Origin: Acidipropionibacterium jensenii DSM 20535
GTDB lineage: Bacteria > Actinomycetota > Actinomycetes > Propionibacteriales > Propionibacteriaceae
Length of the DNA stretch: 64,000 nucleotides
Direction: 5' to 3'
Assembly (NCBI RefSeq): GCF_000425285.1
Contig: NZ_AUDD01000009.1
Span: forward strand, 61,514 to 125,513
The notes below the pieces were generated by a model. The model ran no database searches, was not told where the DNA came from, and saw only the letters and a list, made by a program, of their open reading frames with translations. The position numbers and the translations under genes are program-made. Shown piece after piece: positions 9,533 through 17,933 of the stretch (position 1 is the stretch's first letter; each line of letters starts with the position of its first letter).

Positions 9533-12214
9533 TCAGTGCGCGGCGGAGAACCAGGACCGTCCGGTTCCGATCGAGACCGTCAGCGGCACCGACAGGTCCA
9601 TCGCATGGCCCATCGCGTCGATCACCACCTCGCGGACCGCCTCCTCCTCGTCGACCGCCACCTCGAGGATCAACTCGTCGTGGACCTGCAGCAGGACCCG
9701 GGAGGACAGTCCCCGATCGGCCAGCTCCTTGTCGGTGGCCAGCATCGCCAGTTTGATGAGGTCGGCCGCCGATCCCTGGATTGGCGCGTTGAGGGCGGCC
9801 CGCTCGGCCATCTCCCGGCGCTGACGGTTGGTTGAGGTGAGGTCCGGAAGGTACCTGCGCCGTCCCAGCAGGGTCGAGGTGAACCCGTCCTTGCGGGCCT
9901 GGTCGACAACCGCGGTGAGGTACTCGTGGACCTTGCCGAACCGGTCGAAGTAGTCGTCCATCAGGGACCGCGCCTCGGGCACCGACAGATGGAGCTGCTG
10001 GGACAGTCCGTAGGCGCTCAGCCCGTAGGCCAGGCCGTAGTTCATCGCCTTGATCCTGGACCTCTGGGCCACGCTCACCGCCGCCGGATCGACCCCGAAG
10101 ACATGGGAGGCGGTGACGGTGTGAACGTCGAGTCCGGATCGGAAGGCATCGATGAGGGAGGCGTCACCGGAGACGTGGGCCATGATCCGCATCTCGATCT
10201 GGGAGTAGTCGGCGCTCATCAGGGTCTGGAATCCCTCGCCGACCACGAACCCCTCGCGGATCCGGCGGCCCTCGTCGGTGCGCATCGGGATGTTCTGAAG
10301 GTTCGGATCGGTGCTCGACAGCCGTCCGGTGGCCGCCACCGTCTGCTGGTAGGTGGTGTGGATCCGGCCGTCGTCGGAGACGCTCTTGAGCAGCCCGTCG
10401 ACGGTCTGGCGCAGCCGGATGGCGTCGCGGTGCTCCAGGAGGTGCTCCAGGAAGGGGTGCTGGGTCTTCTCGAAGAGGCCGGCCAGGGCGTCGGCGTCGG
10501 TGGTGTACCCGGACTTGGTGCGCCTGGTCCTCGGCATCTTCAGCTCGTCGAAGAGGACGCTCTGCAGCTGCTTGGGGGAGCCGAGGTTCACCTCGTGGCC
10601 GATCACCTCCCAGGCGGCCTGCTGGGCGTCCAGCACCCGGGTGTCGAAGTCGGAGCGCAGGGTCTCCAGGACCTGGGTGTCGACGGCGATTCCGGCCCGC
10701 TCCATCCTCACCAGGGCGGTCTGGACGGGCATCTCGAGGTCGTGGAGGAGGCTGGTCTCCCCGCGCCGGTTGAGGTCGGCCTCCATCTCGCGGGCCAGCC
10801 GGACGACCGCCACCGCCCGGGTCATCGCCGACTGGGCGCGGGCCGCGTCGTCCTCGCCGAAGTCGAGCATCGACTGGTCGGAGTCGTCCTGGTCGGCGCT
10901 CAGCTCAGCGCCCAGATGGTGACTCACCAGCTCGTCGAGAGGGTAGGAGCGCCGGTCGGGACGCAGCAGGTAGGCGGCCAGCTCGGTGTCGCAGGAGACC
11001 CCCGACACCTCCCAGCCACGAGCCGCCAGGGCCTCGATCGGCCCCTTGCCCGAGTGGATCGCCTTGTCGGCGGCGGGGTCGGCGAGCCAGCCGGCCAGGG
11101 CCTTGTCGTCGGCGGGAGCGATCTGGGCGGGATCCAGCCAGATCGCGGTGCCGTCCTCGCATCCCAGGGCCAGTCCGGTGGCGTCCCCGGTGCCCCGGCT
11201 CCATGTTCCGCTCACCTCGAGGCCGATCCGCCGGCCGGTGCGGCTCCGCAGCCATCCGGCGAGGTCGCCCTCGGTGAGGACCTGGCCGTCGACCTGGACG
11301 GTGGCGGCTCCGGCCGGCTCCTCCTCGGGGCCCTCCAGGGCCTGGACGCGGTCCCACAGGTTGCGGAACTCCAGCACCTCGAAGAGGGTTCGGGTGGCCT
11401 CGGCGTCCCACGGCCGCTGCGCCAGGTCGTCGAGGTCGACGCCGAGGTCGAGATCGCGCACCAGGGCGTTGAGTCTGCGGTTGCGCCGGACGTCGTCGAG
11501 ATGATCCCGGAAGGACTGCCCGGCCTTGCCCTTGACGGAGTCGGCCTGACGCACCAGGTTTTCCAGGCCGTCGTAGCCGGCCAGCCACTTCGCGGCGGTC
11601 TTGGGACCGACCCCTGGGACGCCGGGGAGATTGTCGGCGCTCTCCCCGACCAGGGCCGCCAGCTCGGGGTAGCGGTCGGGCCTCACCAGGTACTTCTTCT
11701 CGACCGCGGCCGGGTCGAGTCTCAACAGGTCGGAGACCCCCTTTCGGGGGTAGAGCAGGGTGACGGAGTCGTCGACCAGCTGGATGGCGTCCCGGTCTCC
11801 CGAGACGACGAGGGTCCGCATCCCGGCCCGGGTGGCCCGGGTCGACATGGTGGCCAGGATGTCATCGGCCTCGTAGTCGGGCTTCTCCAGGTGGACGATG
11901 TTGAGGGCGTCCAGAACCTCCTTGATGAGGTCGATCTGGCCGGGGAACTCCGCCGGGGTCGGAGCGCGCCCACCCTTGTACTCGCCGTACTGCTCGGTGC
12001 GGAAGGTGCCGCCCGCCAGGTCGAAGGCGACGGCCACGTGGCTCGGCTGCTCCTCGCGCAACAGGTTGATGAGCATCGAGACGAACCCATAGACGGCATT
12101 GGTGTGCTGGCCGGTACTGGTGGCGAAGTTGTCCACCGGCAGGGCGAAGAACGCCCGGAAGGCCATCGAGTGGCCGTCGAGGATCAGCAGTGTCGGACGG
12201 GAGGTCTCGCTCAT
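9533..12214 (-). CDS. polA: DNA polymerase I
   Basis: 893 residues. Order of domains: 5'-3' nuclease (about 1-290, with SGDRDAIQLV and the helix-hairpin-helix GVPGVGPKTAAK), a degenerate 3'-5' exonuclease domain (about 310-490) and a complete polymerase domain with motif A SADYSQIEMRI, motif B RRYLPDLTSTNRQRREMAER region and motif C VHDELILEV. In the exonuclease domain the catalytic Asp-x-Glu of motif I is replaced (IGLEVSG) and motifs II and III also lack their acidic residues, so proofreading is probably absent, as in other actinobacterial PolA proteins. Fills gaps in repair and Okazaki fragments. A TAGAGT hexamer 7 nt before the ATG suggests a leaderless mRNA. Confidence 0.97.
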   Translation of the reverse strand: MSETSRPTLLILDGHSMAFRAFFALPVDNFATSTGQHTNAVYGFVSMLINLLREEQPSHVAVAFDLAGGTFRTEQYGEYKGGRAPTPAEFPGQIDLIKEVLDALNIVHLEKPDYEADDILATMSTRATRAGMRTLVVSGDRDAIQLVDDSVTLLYPRKGVSDLLRLDPAAVEKKYLVRPDRYPELAALVGESADNLPGVPGVGPKTAAKWLAGYDGLENLVRQADSVKGKAGQSFRDHLDDVRRNRRLNALVRDLDLGVDLDDLAQRPWDAEATRTLFEVLEFRNLWDRVQALEGPEEEPAGAATVQVDGQVLTEGDLAGWLRSRTGRRIGLEVSGTWSRGTGDATGLALGCEDGTAIWLDPAQIAPADDKALAGWLADPAADKAIHSGKGPIEALAARGWEVSGVSCDTELAAYLLRPDRRSYPLDELVSHHLGAELSADQDDSDQSMLDFGEDDAARAQSAMTRAVAVVRLAREMEADLNRRGETSLLHDLEMPVQTALVRMERAGIAVDTQVLETLRSDFDTRVLDAQQAAWEVIGHEVNLGSPKQLQSVLFDELKMPRTRRTKSGYTTDADALAGLFEKTQHPFLEHLLEHRDAIRLRQTVDGLLKSVSDDGRIHTTYQQTVAATGRLSSTDPNLQNIPMRTDEGRRIREGFVVGEGFQTLMSADYSQIEMRIMAHVSGDASLIDAFRSGLDVHTVTASHVFGVDPAAVSVAQRSRIKAMNYGLAYGLSAYGLSQQLHLSVPEARSLMDDYFDRFGKVHEYLTAVVDQARKDGFTSTLLGRRRYLPDLTSTNRQRREMAERAALNAPIQGSAADLIKLAMLATDKELADRGLSSRVLLQVHDELILEVAVDEEEAVREVVIDAMGHAMDLSVPLTVSIGTGRSWFSAAH

Positions 12215-12221
12215 GGCCCCG

Positions 12222-12227
12222 ACTCTA
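12222..12227 (-). promoter_or_regulatory. Predicted -10 of a leaderless polA promoter
   Basis: TAGAGT on the minus strand, seven bases upstream of the polA ATG; no Shine-Dalgarno sequence is present. Confidence 0.45.
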
Positions 12228-12254
12228 GCGGGAGGCTGGGACAGCTCTGCGCGG

Positions 12255-13013
12255 CTAGCGGCGCCGGATGAGGTAGGTGTCGAAGATCCAGCCCTTGCGA
12301 TCGACGGCGGCGGCGCGCACCTCGAGGATCTCCTGGCGGACGGTGGCCAGGTCGCCGTGCACCAGGATCTGGTCGGGGCTCCCCAGGTAGGCGCCCCAGT
12401 AGATGTCCAGACCCTCCGGGTCGATCGAGGCGAAGGTCTGGTGGCCGTCCAGCATCGCCACGACGTCGTCGGTGCCCTCCGGCATCCCCTCGGCCAGCAG
12501 CCGGGCAGGTTCGATGACCACCGCCCGGCCCTGTCGGTTGAGTGGGATCTGGTGGGCGGCGGCCAGCGCCATCACGCTGCTGATCCCCGGGATCACCTGC
12601 ACCGATATCTCGGTCTCGGCGGCGGCCACCAGCTGCTTGACGATGGCCAGGGTGCTCTCGTACAGCGAGGGGTCTCCCCAGACCAGGAACCCACCGGTCT
12701 GGCCCTCCCCCAGCTCGGCGGCCACCGCCTGTCCCCACTGGGCCAGCCGCTGGGTGCGCCAGGTGCGCACCGCCGCCGGGTAGTCGGGGGTGCTGCGCCA
12801 GGGGCGGGGCGGGTCGTGGAGCTCGACGGTGCGCAGAGGCCGGTCACGGTGCTCGGCGACGATCCGGCGGCGCACCTCGACGAACTCGTCCAGATCCTTC
12901 TCCTTGACGACCACGAAGAGCACGTCGAGCCGTTGGATGGCCTTGACGGCGGCCTGGGTCACCCAGTCCGTGTTTCCCGCCCCGATGCCGATGAGTACCA
13001 GTTCGCGCGCCAT
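12255..13013 (-). CDS. cobF: Precorrin-6A synthase (deacetylating), CobF
   Basis: 252 residues from the ATG at 13011-13013, preceded by GGGAGGA at good spacing; the frame is open further upstream but unrelated. Tetrapyrrole methylase fold: LVLIGIGAGNTDWVT at the start (SAM-binding Gly-rich loop), FLVWGDPSLYEST and VIPGISSVMALAA. The extra region and the DIYWGAYLGSPDQIL end match CobF, which methylates C-1 of precorrin-5 and removes the acetyl group in the aerobic (oxygen-dependent) B12 route. It stands alone here, next to polA. In organisms using the anaerobic route CobF can be present outside the main cob/cbi cluster; what it does here is uncertain. Confidence 0.9.
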   Translation of the reverse strand: MARELVLIGIGAGNTDWVTQAAVKAIQRLDVLFVVVKEKDLDEFVEVRRRIVAEHRDRPLRTVELHDPPRPWRSTPDYPAAVRTWRTQRLAQWGQAVAAELGEGQTGGFLVWGDPSLYESTLAIVKQLVAAAETEISVQVIPGISSVMALAAAHQIPLNRQGRAVVIEPARLLAEGMPEGTDDVVAMLDGHQTFASIDPEGLDIYWGAYLGSPDQILVHGDLATVRQEILEVRAAAVDRKGWIFDTYLIRRR

Positions 13014-13021
13014 CGGCACGT

Positions 13022-13054
13022 CCTCCCGTCCGCCATGCCGGGAGGGTCCTCCCG
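13022..13054 (-). promoter_or_regulatory. Possible Shine-Dalgarno switch in the cobF leader
   Basis: On the minus strand the leader reads CGGGAGG (13048-13054), CCTCCCG (13039-13045), then a second CGGGAGG (13022-13028) that is the cobF ribosome binding site. CCTCCCG can pair with either copy, so the ribosome site could be open or hidden. Seen in the sequence; the regulatory role is inference. It does not resemble a cobalamin riboswitch, which is much longer. Confidence 0.35.
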
Positions 13055-13140
13055 CCGGCCCGATGCTACCGGGCCCGCTCCGGTCCGCGACCCGACCACC
13101 CGGGGTGCGACCGACGGCCGGGAGTGCCAGTGTTGGATCC

Positions 13141-13575
13141 ATGACATATGCGATCCCCGGAGAAGAGCTTCCCGAATGGCTGTCCGAACTCGTCAGCCCG
13201 TTGGACGACAAGCTGGGGGTCAAGGTTCACGAGATCTCGCCCGACCGCTGCGTGGTGAGCGCTCCGCTGCACGGCAACACCCAGCCCACCGGGCTGTGGC
13301 ACGGAGGCGCCTCGGGAGTGCTGGTGGAGACGGCCGGCTCACTGGCCGCGATGGCTCACGGCCGTCAGGGCGGACGGTGGGCGGTCGGCACCGAGTTGAG
13401 CGTCTCCCACCTGCGCGCGCCTCACGGGGAGACGATGACGGCGACCGCGGTCGCCGTCCATCTGGGCCGCCACACCACCACCCATGAGGTCCAGATCCTC
13501 GACGACGAGGGTCGCCTCTGTGCGGTCGGCAGGGTGACCTGCCAGATCGTCACCAGGAACCGGTCCGCCGCCTGA
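13141..13575 (+). CDS. PaaI-type hotdog-fold thioesterase
   Basis: 144 residues from the ATG at 13141. The single hotdog domain has the PaaI-type active-site helix LWHGGASGVLVETAGSLAA (His-Gly-Gly and the catalytic Glu), then GTELSVSHLRAP and a final strand ending VGRVTCQIV. Proteins of this type hydrolyse aromatic or fatty acyl-CoA thioesters; some actinobacterial members act on 1,4-dihydroxy-2-naphthoyl-CoA in menaquinone synthesis, which is a possible but unproved role here. Divergent from cobF. No Shine-Dalgarno is close; CAGTGT lies 7 nt before the ATG, so it may be leaderless. Confidence 0.85.
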   Translation: MTYAIPGEELPEWLSELVSPLDDKLGVKVHEISPDRCVVSAPLHGNTQPTGLWHGGASGVLVETAGSLAAMAHGRQGGRWAVGTELSVSHLRAPHGETMTATAVAVHLGRHTTTHEVQILDDEGRLCAVGRVTCQIVTRNRSAA

Positions 13576-13638
13576 CCCGGGGCCGCAGCGGCGTCATCCC
13601 GCAGCCCACCCCCGGGATCGTCGACCACGCCGGATCAG

Positions 13639-13676
13639 CGACGCGGCCGGGTATCAACGACGCAGCCGGGTATCAA
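13639..13676. repeat. 19-bp tandem duplication
   Basis: CGACGCGGCCGGGTATCAA (13639-13657) is repeated at 13658-13676 with one change (CAGCC). It lies directly beside the terminator hairpin between two converging genes. Confidence 0.7.
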
Positions 13677-13677
13677 C

Positions 13678-13715
13678 GACGGCGCGGCCCGGTGTCGCCA
13701 CCGGGCCGCGCCGTC
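13678..13715. terminator. Bidirectional terminator between pdtaR and the thioesterase gene
   Basis: Perfect 17-bp stem (13678-13694 with 13699-13715) and a TCGC loop, placed between the converging ends of the thioesterase and pdtaR genes. Confidence 0.75.
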
Positions 13716-13732
13716 GCATCAGATGAGCAGGA

Positions 13733-14425
13733 TCAGTCCTGGGCCTGCGGACGGTCCCGACCGTCGTCGTGGGCGATGACCCCCTGGGCGACCTCGCGCA
13801 TCGGCTTGCGCAGGTCCATGGCGGTCTTCTGGATCCATCGGAAGGCCTCCGGCTCCGAGAGCCCGAGGCTGCTCTGCAGAATCCCCTTGGCGTGGTCGAC
13901 GACCTTGCGGGACTCGAGCCGCTCCTCCAGGTCGCTGACCTCGTCCTCCACGGCGCGGATCTCGGCGAACCGGGCCAGCGCGATCTCGATGGCGGGGACC
14001 ACGTCGGAGGCATCGAAGGGCTTGACGACGTAGGCCATCGCACCGGCCTCCTTGGCCCGCTCGATGAGATCGCGCTGGCTGAAGGCGGTGAGCATCACGA
14101 CCGCGCAGATCCTGTCCTCGGCGATCTTGTCGGCCGCGGTGATGCCGTCCATCTTCGGCATCTTGACATCCATCACGACCAGGTCGGGCTCGAGCTCGGT
14201 GGCCAGGGCGACGGCCTCCTCGCCGTCACCCGCCTGACCGACGACCTCGTAGCCCTGCTCCTCGAGCAGCTCGGTGAGGTCCAGGCGAATGAGCGCCTCA
14301 TCCTCGGCCACCACCACGCGCGGGCGTTTGGTCGCGGCGGAGGAGGCATCATTCGAGGAAGCCTCGTGATCGGAACTCACATTGTTAACCACAGTGGTGC
14401 TTCCTTGCATCTCGGACGCTGGCAC
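13733..14425 (-). CDS. pdtaR: ANTAR-domain response regulator (PdtaR type)
   Basis: 230 residues from the GTG at 14425; an in-frame ATG at 14410 is the alternative start. After a Ser/Ala-rich tail comes a receiver domain with the acidic pair in VVVAEDEALIRLDL, the phospho-acceptor Asp in LVVMDVKMPKMDG, Thr in VVMLTAFSQRDL and Lys in AYVVKPFDASD. The C-terminal ANTAR domain (about 150-215; EERLESRKVVDHAKGILQSS and WIQKTAMDLRKPM) binds RNA and prevents transcription termination. It closely resembles mycobacterial PdtaR (Rv1626), whose kinase is PdtaS; no partner kinase is in the window. As in mycobacteria it is next to a tRNA-Leu gene and pyk. Confidence 0.95.
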   Translation of the reverse strand: MPASEMQGSTTVVNNVSSDHEASSNDASSAATKRPRVVVAEDEALIRLDLTELLEEQGYEVVGQAGDGEEAVALATELEPDLVVMDVKMPKMDGITAADKIAEDRICAVVMLTAFSQRDLIERAKEAGAMAYVVKPFDASDVVPAIEIALARFAEIRAVEDEVSDLEERLESRKVVDHAKGILQSSLGLSEPEAFRWIQKTAMDLRKPMREVAQGVIAHDDGRDRPQAQD

Positions 14426-14436
14426 ATTTCTTCGAC

Positions 14437-14442
14437 ATCATA
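14437..14442 (-). promoter_or_regulatory. Predicted pdtaR -10 element
   Basis: TATGAT on the minus strand, 11 nt before the GTG at 14425. Near-consensus hexamer; transcription would begin just before the GTG. Confidence 0.4.
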
Positions 14443-14574
14443 CAGCCCGCGCCCTGATCGGCACACCATTGCACGGGTACCCCCGTCATCCTGACCCGGG
14501 AGCCCCGGCCACTGCCCGGTCGGCGTATCCGTGTTGGGGTCACCACGCCATGGTGTGACAGAATGGCCGGTGCG

Positions 14575-14657
14575 GCCCGAGTGGCGGAATGGTAGACGCG
14601 GCGCACTCAAAATGCGCTGTCTGAAAGGGCGTAGGGGTTCGACTCCCCTCTCGGGCA
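14575..14657 (+). tRNA. tRNA-Leu(CAA)
   Basis: 83-nt class II tRNA. Acceptor arms GCCCGAG and CTCGGGC pair completely, the anticodon stem GCGCA/TGCGC encloses loop CTCAAAA giving anticodon CAA (reads UUG), there is a long variable arm and the T loop GGTTCGACTCC. CCA is not encoded (the gene ends ACC then G). A strong hairpin follows at 14725. Confidence 0.96.
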
Positions 14658-14724
14658 CCGCACTTCCCGGGACAACTGTTCAACGCGACAACCGGTCGAG
14701 CGCACAACAGTTCTGCGGGAACGA

Positions 14725-14759
14725 CAAGAGGCGGGCACCACGAAGGTGCCCGCCTCTTG
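14725..14759. terminator. Terminator hairpin shared by tRNA-Leu and pyk
   Basis: 15-bp stem (14725-14739 with 14745-14759), loop ACGAA. A second hairpin with one G-T mismatch directly follows at 14758-14789, next to the pyk stop codon, so both converging units have a stop signal. Confidence 0.7.
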
Positions 14760-14794
14760 ATCCCAGGAATTCATCGATTCCCGGGATCAGTCAT

Positions 14795-16222
14795 TCACTT
14801 CTTGATCCTCAGGACCCGGATGTCATTGGTCTTGCCGGGAATGTCCATCGGGGAGCCGGAGACGACCACGATGCGGTCGCCGACCTCGGCGAGCTGGTGC
14901 TCGCGGATGTAGTCGTTCACCCAGACGTACAGGTCCTCGGAGTTCTTGAACACCGGGGTCACGATCGCATTGGCGCCCCAGGTCCAGGCCAGCGTCTTGG
15001 TGGTCACCTCGTCAGGGGTGAAGACCAGCAGCGGGGTGGACGGACGCAGCCGGGAGATCCGCTTGGCGGTGTCGCCGGACTTGGTGAAGGCGACGATGAA
15101 CTTGGCCTCGGCGCGCTCGGCGATCTCGGCAGCAGCCTTCGAGATGATGCCGCCGGTGGTGTGCGGGGCCCAGTCGATCGGGGCGATCTTGCCGAGGCCG
15201 TGGGCCTCGGTGGACTCCACGATGCGGGCCATGGTGCGCACGGTCTCACCGGGGTAGTCGCCCACGGAGGTCTCGGCGGAGGTCATCACGCCGTCGGCGC
15301 CGTCCAGAATGGCGTTGGCGACGTCAGCGGCCTCTGCACGGGTCGGACGCGGGGCGTGAATCATCGACTCCAGCATCTGGGTGGCGACGATGACCGGCTT
15401 GGCCTGCAGACGGGCCTTCTCAATAATGGTCTTCTGGATGAGGGGGACCTCCTCCAGCGGGCACTCCACGGCCATGTCACCACGGGCGACCATGACGGCG
15501 TCGAAGTTGTCGATGATGGAGTCGAGGTTCTCGATGGCCTGCGGCTTCTCCAGCTTGGCGATGACGGGGACCCGACGGCCCTCCTCGTCCATGATCTGGT
15601 GGACCCGGTCGATGTCATTGCCGTGCCGCACGAAGGACAGCGCGATGAGGTCGATGCCGACGCCCAGGCACCAGCGCAGGTTCTCCTCGTCCTTCTCGGT
15701 CATCGCAGGCAGCGAGACCGGGACGCCGGGCAGGTTGATGCCCTTGTGGTCGGAGACCGGGCCGGGGACGATACACACGCAGTTGACGTCGGTGTCGGTG
15801 ACCGACTCGACCTTCAGGGAGATGTTGCCGTCATCGATGAGGATGATGTCGCCCGGGTGGCAGTCACCGGGAAGGCCCTTGAAGGTGGTGGAGACGCGCT
15901 CCTGGTTGCCGATGATGTCATCGGTGGTGATGGTGAACTTGTCACCCAGTCCAAGAATGATCTTGCCGTTGGATGCGCCCTCGGGCTTCTCGAAGACCCC
16001 GGTACGGATCTTCGGGCCCTGGAGGTCGCCCAGCGCGGCGACGTTGAGGCCCAGCTCAGCGCTCACCGAACGCACCAGGTCGAGGCGACGCTGGTGCTCT
16101 CCGTAGTCTCCGTGGCTCATGTTCAGGCGGGCGACATTCATGCCGGCCTCCATGAGCTCCTTCATTCCGTCGTGGCTCTCAACAGCGGGTCCGAGGGTAT
16201 TTACAATTTTCGCTCTACGCAC
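14795..16222 (-). CDS. pyk: Pyruvate kinase
   Basis: 475 residues. Converts phosphoenolpyruvate and ADP to pyruvate and ATP. Starts with GTG at 16222 (RRAKIVNTLGPAVES, matching the usual N-terminal TKIVCTLGPA). Active-site signature VIAKLEKPQAIENLDSII with the catalytic Lys, then MVARGDMAVECPLEEVP for metal binding, QMLESMIHAPRPTRAEAADVANA for substrate binding and the C-terminal allosteric domain. A TACAGT hexamer sits 7 nt before the GTG and no Shine-Dalgarno is present, so the mRNA is probably leaderless. Confidence 0.97.
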   Translation of the reverse strand: MRRAKIVNTLGPAVESHDGMKELMEAGMNVARLNMSHGDYGEHQRRLDLVRSVSAELGLNVAALGDLQGPKIRTGVFEKPEGASNGKIILGLGDKFTITTDDIIGNQERVSTTFKGLPGDCHPGDIILIDDGNISLKVESVTDTDVNCVCIVPGPVSDHKGINLPGVPVSLPAMTEKDEENLRWCLGVGIDLIALSFVRHGNDIDRVHQIMDEEGRRVPVIAKLEKPQAIENLDSIIDNFDAVMVARGDMAVECPLEEVPLIQKTIIEKARLQAKPVIVATQMLESMIHAPRPTRAEAADVANAILDGADGVMTSAETSVGDYPGETVRTMARIVESTEAHGLGKIAPIDWAPHTTGGIISKAAAEIAERAEAKFIVAFTKSGDTAKRISRLRPSTPLLVFTPDEVTTKTLAWTWGANAIVTPVFKNSEDLYVWVNDYIREHQLAEVGDRIVVVSGSPMDIPGKTNDIRVLRIKK

Positions 16223-16229
16223 GCCACAG

Positions 16230-16235
16230 ACTGTA
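16230..16235 (-). promoter_or_regulatory. Predicted -10 of a leaderless pyk promoter
   Basis: TACAGT on the minus strand, seven bases before the GTG start. Further upstream GGTGCACGA occurs twice (minus strand, about 16300-16345), in a less GC-rich stretch, and could be a regulator site. Confidence 0.45.
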
Positions 16236-16404
16236 CCGTGGCCCCGCCACCGCCACGACCTGCGGAGGTCATTTACACAGTGTGTGCATCCTCACAGAGC
16301 CAGTCGTGCACCATCGTCCGATATTCGCAAACATTCGTGCACCGCTCCTGGGAGCCTTTCTCTGTCCTCGTCAGGGGCCGGTTCAATCCTGATCGGTGAC
16401 TGGT

Positions 16405-17346
16405 TCAGGGGTGCGCGATGAACTCGTTTCCGGCCCTCACCACCGCCAGGGCGTGGTCCAGATCCTCGGGAAGCGGGCTGGTGAAGGTGACCCAGTGACC
16501 CGAGCCGGGATGAGTGAAGGACAGTTCGGCAGCGTGCAGCCACTGCCTCTGCAGGCCCAGCTCGGCGGCCAGCACCGGGTCGCAGCCGTAGAGCGGGTCC
16601 CCGCAGCAGGGGTGGTGGACGGCGGCCATGTGGACCCGGATCTGGTGGGTTCTGCCGGTGTCCAGGTGCACCTTGAGCAGGCTGGTCCCCCGGAACGCCT
16701 CGAGGGTCTCGTAGTGGGTCACCGAGTGCCTGCCGCCGTCCACCACCGCCATCTTCCAGTCGTGGCCGGGGTGGCGTCCGATCGGGGCATCGATGGTACC
16801 GGCCAGCGGATCGGGGTGGCCCTGGACCAGGGCGAGGTAGATCTTGTCGACCGTGCGGTCGCGGAATGCGCGCTTGAGCAGGGTGTAGGCGTGCTCGCTC
16901 TTGGCAACCACCATCAGACCGGAAGTGCCGACGTCCAGCCTCTGGACGATCCCTTGACGCTCGGCGGCGCCGCTGGTGGAGATCGCGAACCCGGCGGCGG
17001 CCAGGTGCTCGACGACACTGGGCCCGTCCCAGCCCTGGGAGGGGTGGGCGGCCACCCCGGCCGGCTTGTCGACGACGATGATGTCGGAGTCGTCGTGGAC
17101 GATCCGCATCCCCTCGACCAGTTTCGGGGTGAGGGGGGCGATCGGGCTGGGATCGGCCAGGTCGACCTCCAGCATCTGACCGGTGACCACCCGGGTGGCA
17201 GCCCGTTGCACGGGTCGGCCGTCCAGCATCACCTTGCCCATTTCGATGAGATCGGCGACACGGGACCGCGAGACGCCGGTCATCCGCGCCGCCGCCGCGT
17301 CGACCCGGGAACCGTCCAGTCCGTCGGGGACCAGCAGCACACTCAC
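16405..17346 (-). CDS. rluD: RluA/RluD family pseudouridine synthase
   Basis: 313 residues from the GTG at 17344-17346, which overlaps the lspA stop as GTGA. An N-terminal S4 RNA-binding domain ([20 protein letters not shown]) is followed by the catalytic domain with the motif [17 protein letters not shown] (catalytic Asp), KIYLALVQG and [10 protein letters not shown]. It modifies uridines in 23S rRNA, most likely the RluD sites, though the exact sites are inferred. Coupled to lspA and traR upstream. Confidence 0.93.
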   Translation of the reverse strand: MSVLLVPDGLDGSRVDAAAARMTGVSRSRVADLIEMGKVMLDGRPVQRAATRVVTGQMLEVDLADPSPIAPLTPKLVEGMRIVHDDSDIIVVDKPAGVAAHPSQGWDGPSVVEHLAAAGFAISTSGAAERQGIVQRLDVGTSGLMVVAKSEHAYTLLKRAFRDRTVDKIYLALVQGHPDPLAGTIDAPIGRHPGHDWKMAVVDGGRHSVTHYETLEAFRGTSLLKVHLDTGRTHQIRVHMAAVHHPCCGDPLYGCDPVLAAELGLQRQWLHAAELSFTHPGSGHWVTFTSPLPEDLDHALAVVRAGNEFIAHP

Positions 17347-17933
17347 CGTTCGCCCCGTCCGCCGAAGGCCATCGCCGCGACCACCAGGACCGCGGTGGCG
17401 GTGATGAACATGTCTGCGACATTGAAGACCGCGAAGTGCGGCAGGGCGAACAGATCGACCACATGGCCGCGGAGCACACCCGGGGCCCGGAAGAGCCGAT
17501 CGGTGAGATTGCCCGCGATACCGGCCATCACCATCCCGCAGGCGACCAGGGTCCAGCGGTGCCGGCACCGTGGGGCGGCGTACCCGATCACCACGCCCAG
17601 GGCGATGGTGGCGAAGACGCTGATCACCACGGTCGCCGAGGACCCCATCGAGAAGGCCGCACCGGGATTGCGCAGCAACTGGAGCCTCAACAGCCCGCCG
17701 AACAGGACCGGCGGGTCGGCAGGATCCAGATGGGCCACCGCCAGGCCCTTGACGATCTGGTCGAGGGCCAGCCCGCAGATCGCGATGAGCACCATCACGA
17801 TCCTCCAGCGCCGCAGCAGCGCACCGCTGAGCTGCTCGGCAGGGCTGCTCGCCCGGTCCTCGGCAGAACTCGTCGCCCGGTCCTCGGCAGAGCTCGTCGT
17901 GGGATCCTCGGCAGGGCTGGTCGTCGAGCTCAC
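17343..17933 (-). CDS. lspA: Lipoprotein signal peptidase II
   Basis: 196 residues from the GTG at 17931-17933, which overlaps the upstream traR stop as GTGA. Four membrane helices; the two catalytic Asp residues are in [21 protein letters not shown] (first) and [11 protein letters not shown] (second), and [11 protein letters not shown] is the conserved region before them. It cleaves signal peptides from prolipoproteins after Lgt acts. The cytoplasmic N-terminus is unusual: about four 8-residue repeats related to SSAEDRAT, matching 24-nt DNA repeats at 17835-17928. Confidence 0.94.
   Translation of the reverse strand: MSSTTSPAEDPTTSSAEDRATSSAEDRASSPAEQLSGALLRRWRIVMVLIAICGLALDQIVKGLAVAHLDPADPPVLFGGLLRLQLLRNPGAAFSMGSSATVVISVFATIALGVVIGYAAPRCRHRWTLVACGMVMAGIAGNLTDRLFRAPGVLRGHVVDLFALPHFAVFNVADMFITATAVLVVAAMAFGGRGER
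17835..17928 (-). repeat. 24-nt in-frame tandem repeats inside lspA
   Basis: Four copies (17835-17858, 17859-17882, 17883-17906, 17907-17928 partial), each starting CTCGGCAG on the plus strand. They keep the reading frame and encode the variable N-terminal tail of LspA. Confidence 0.75.

Noticed and set aside
9926..12271. 781-codon open frame opposite polA
   Set aside because: Shadow frame of polA; no recognisable domain and it would cover the whole polymerase gene.
13014..13140. Cobalamin riboswitch before cobF
   Set aside because: The gap is only 127 nt and lacks the B12-box core; only a small Shine-Dalgarno pairing is seen.
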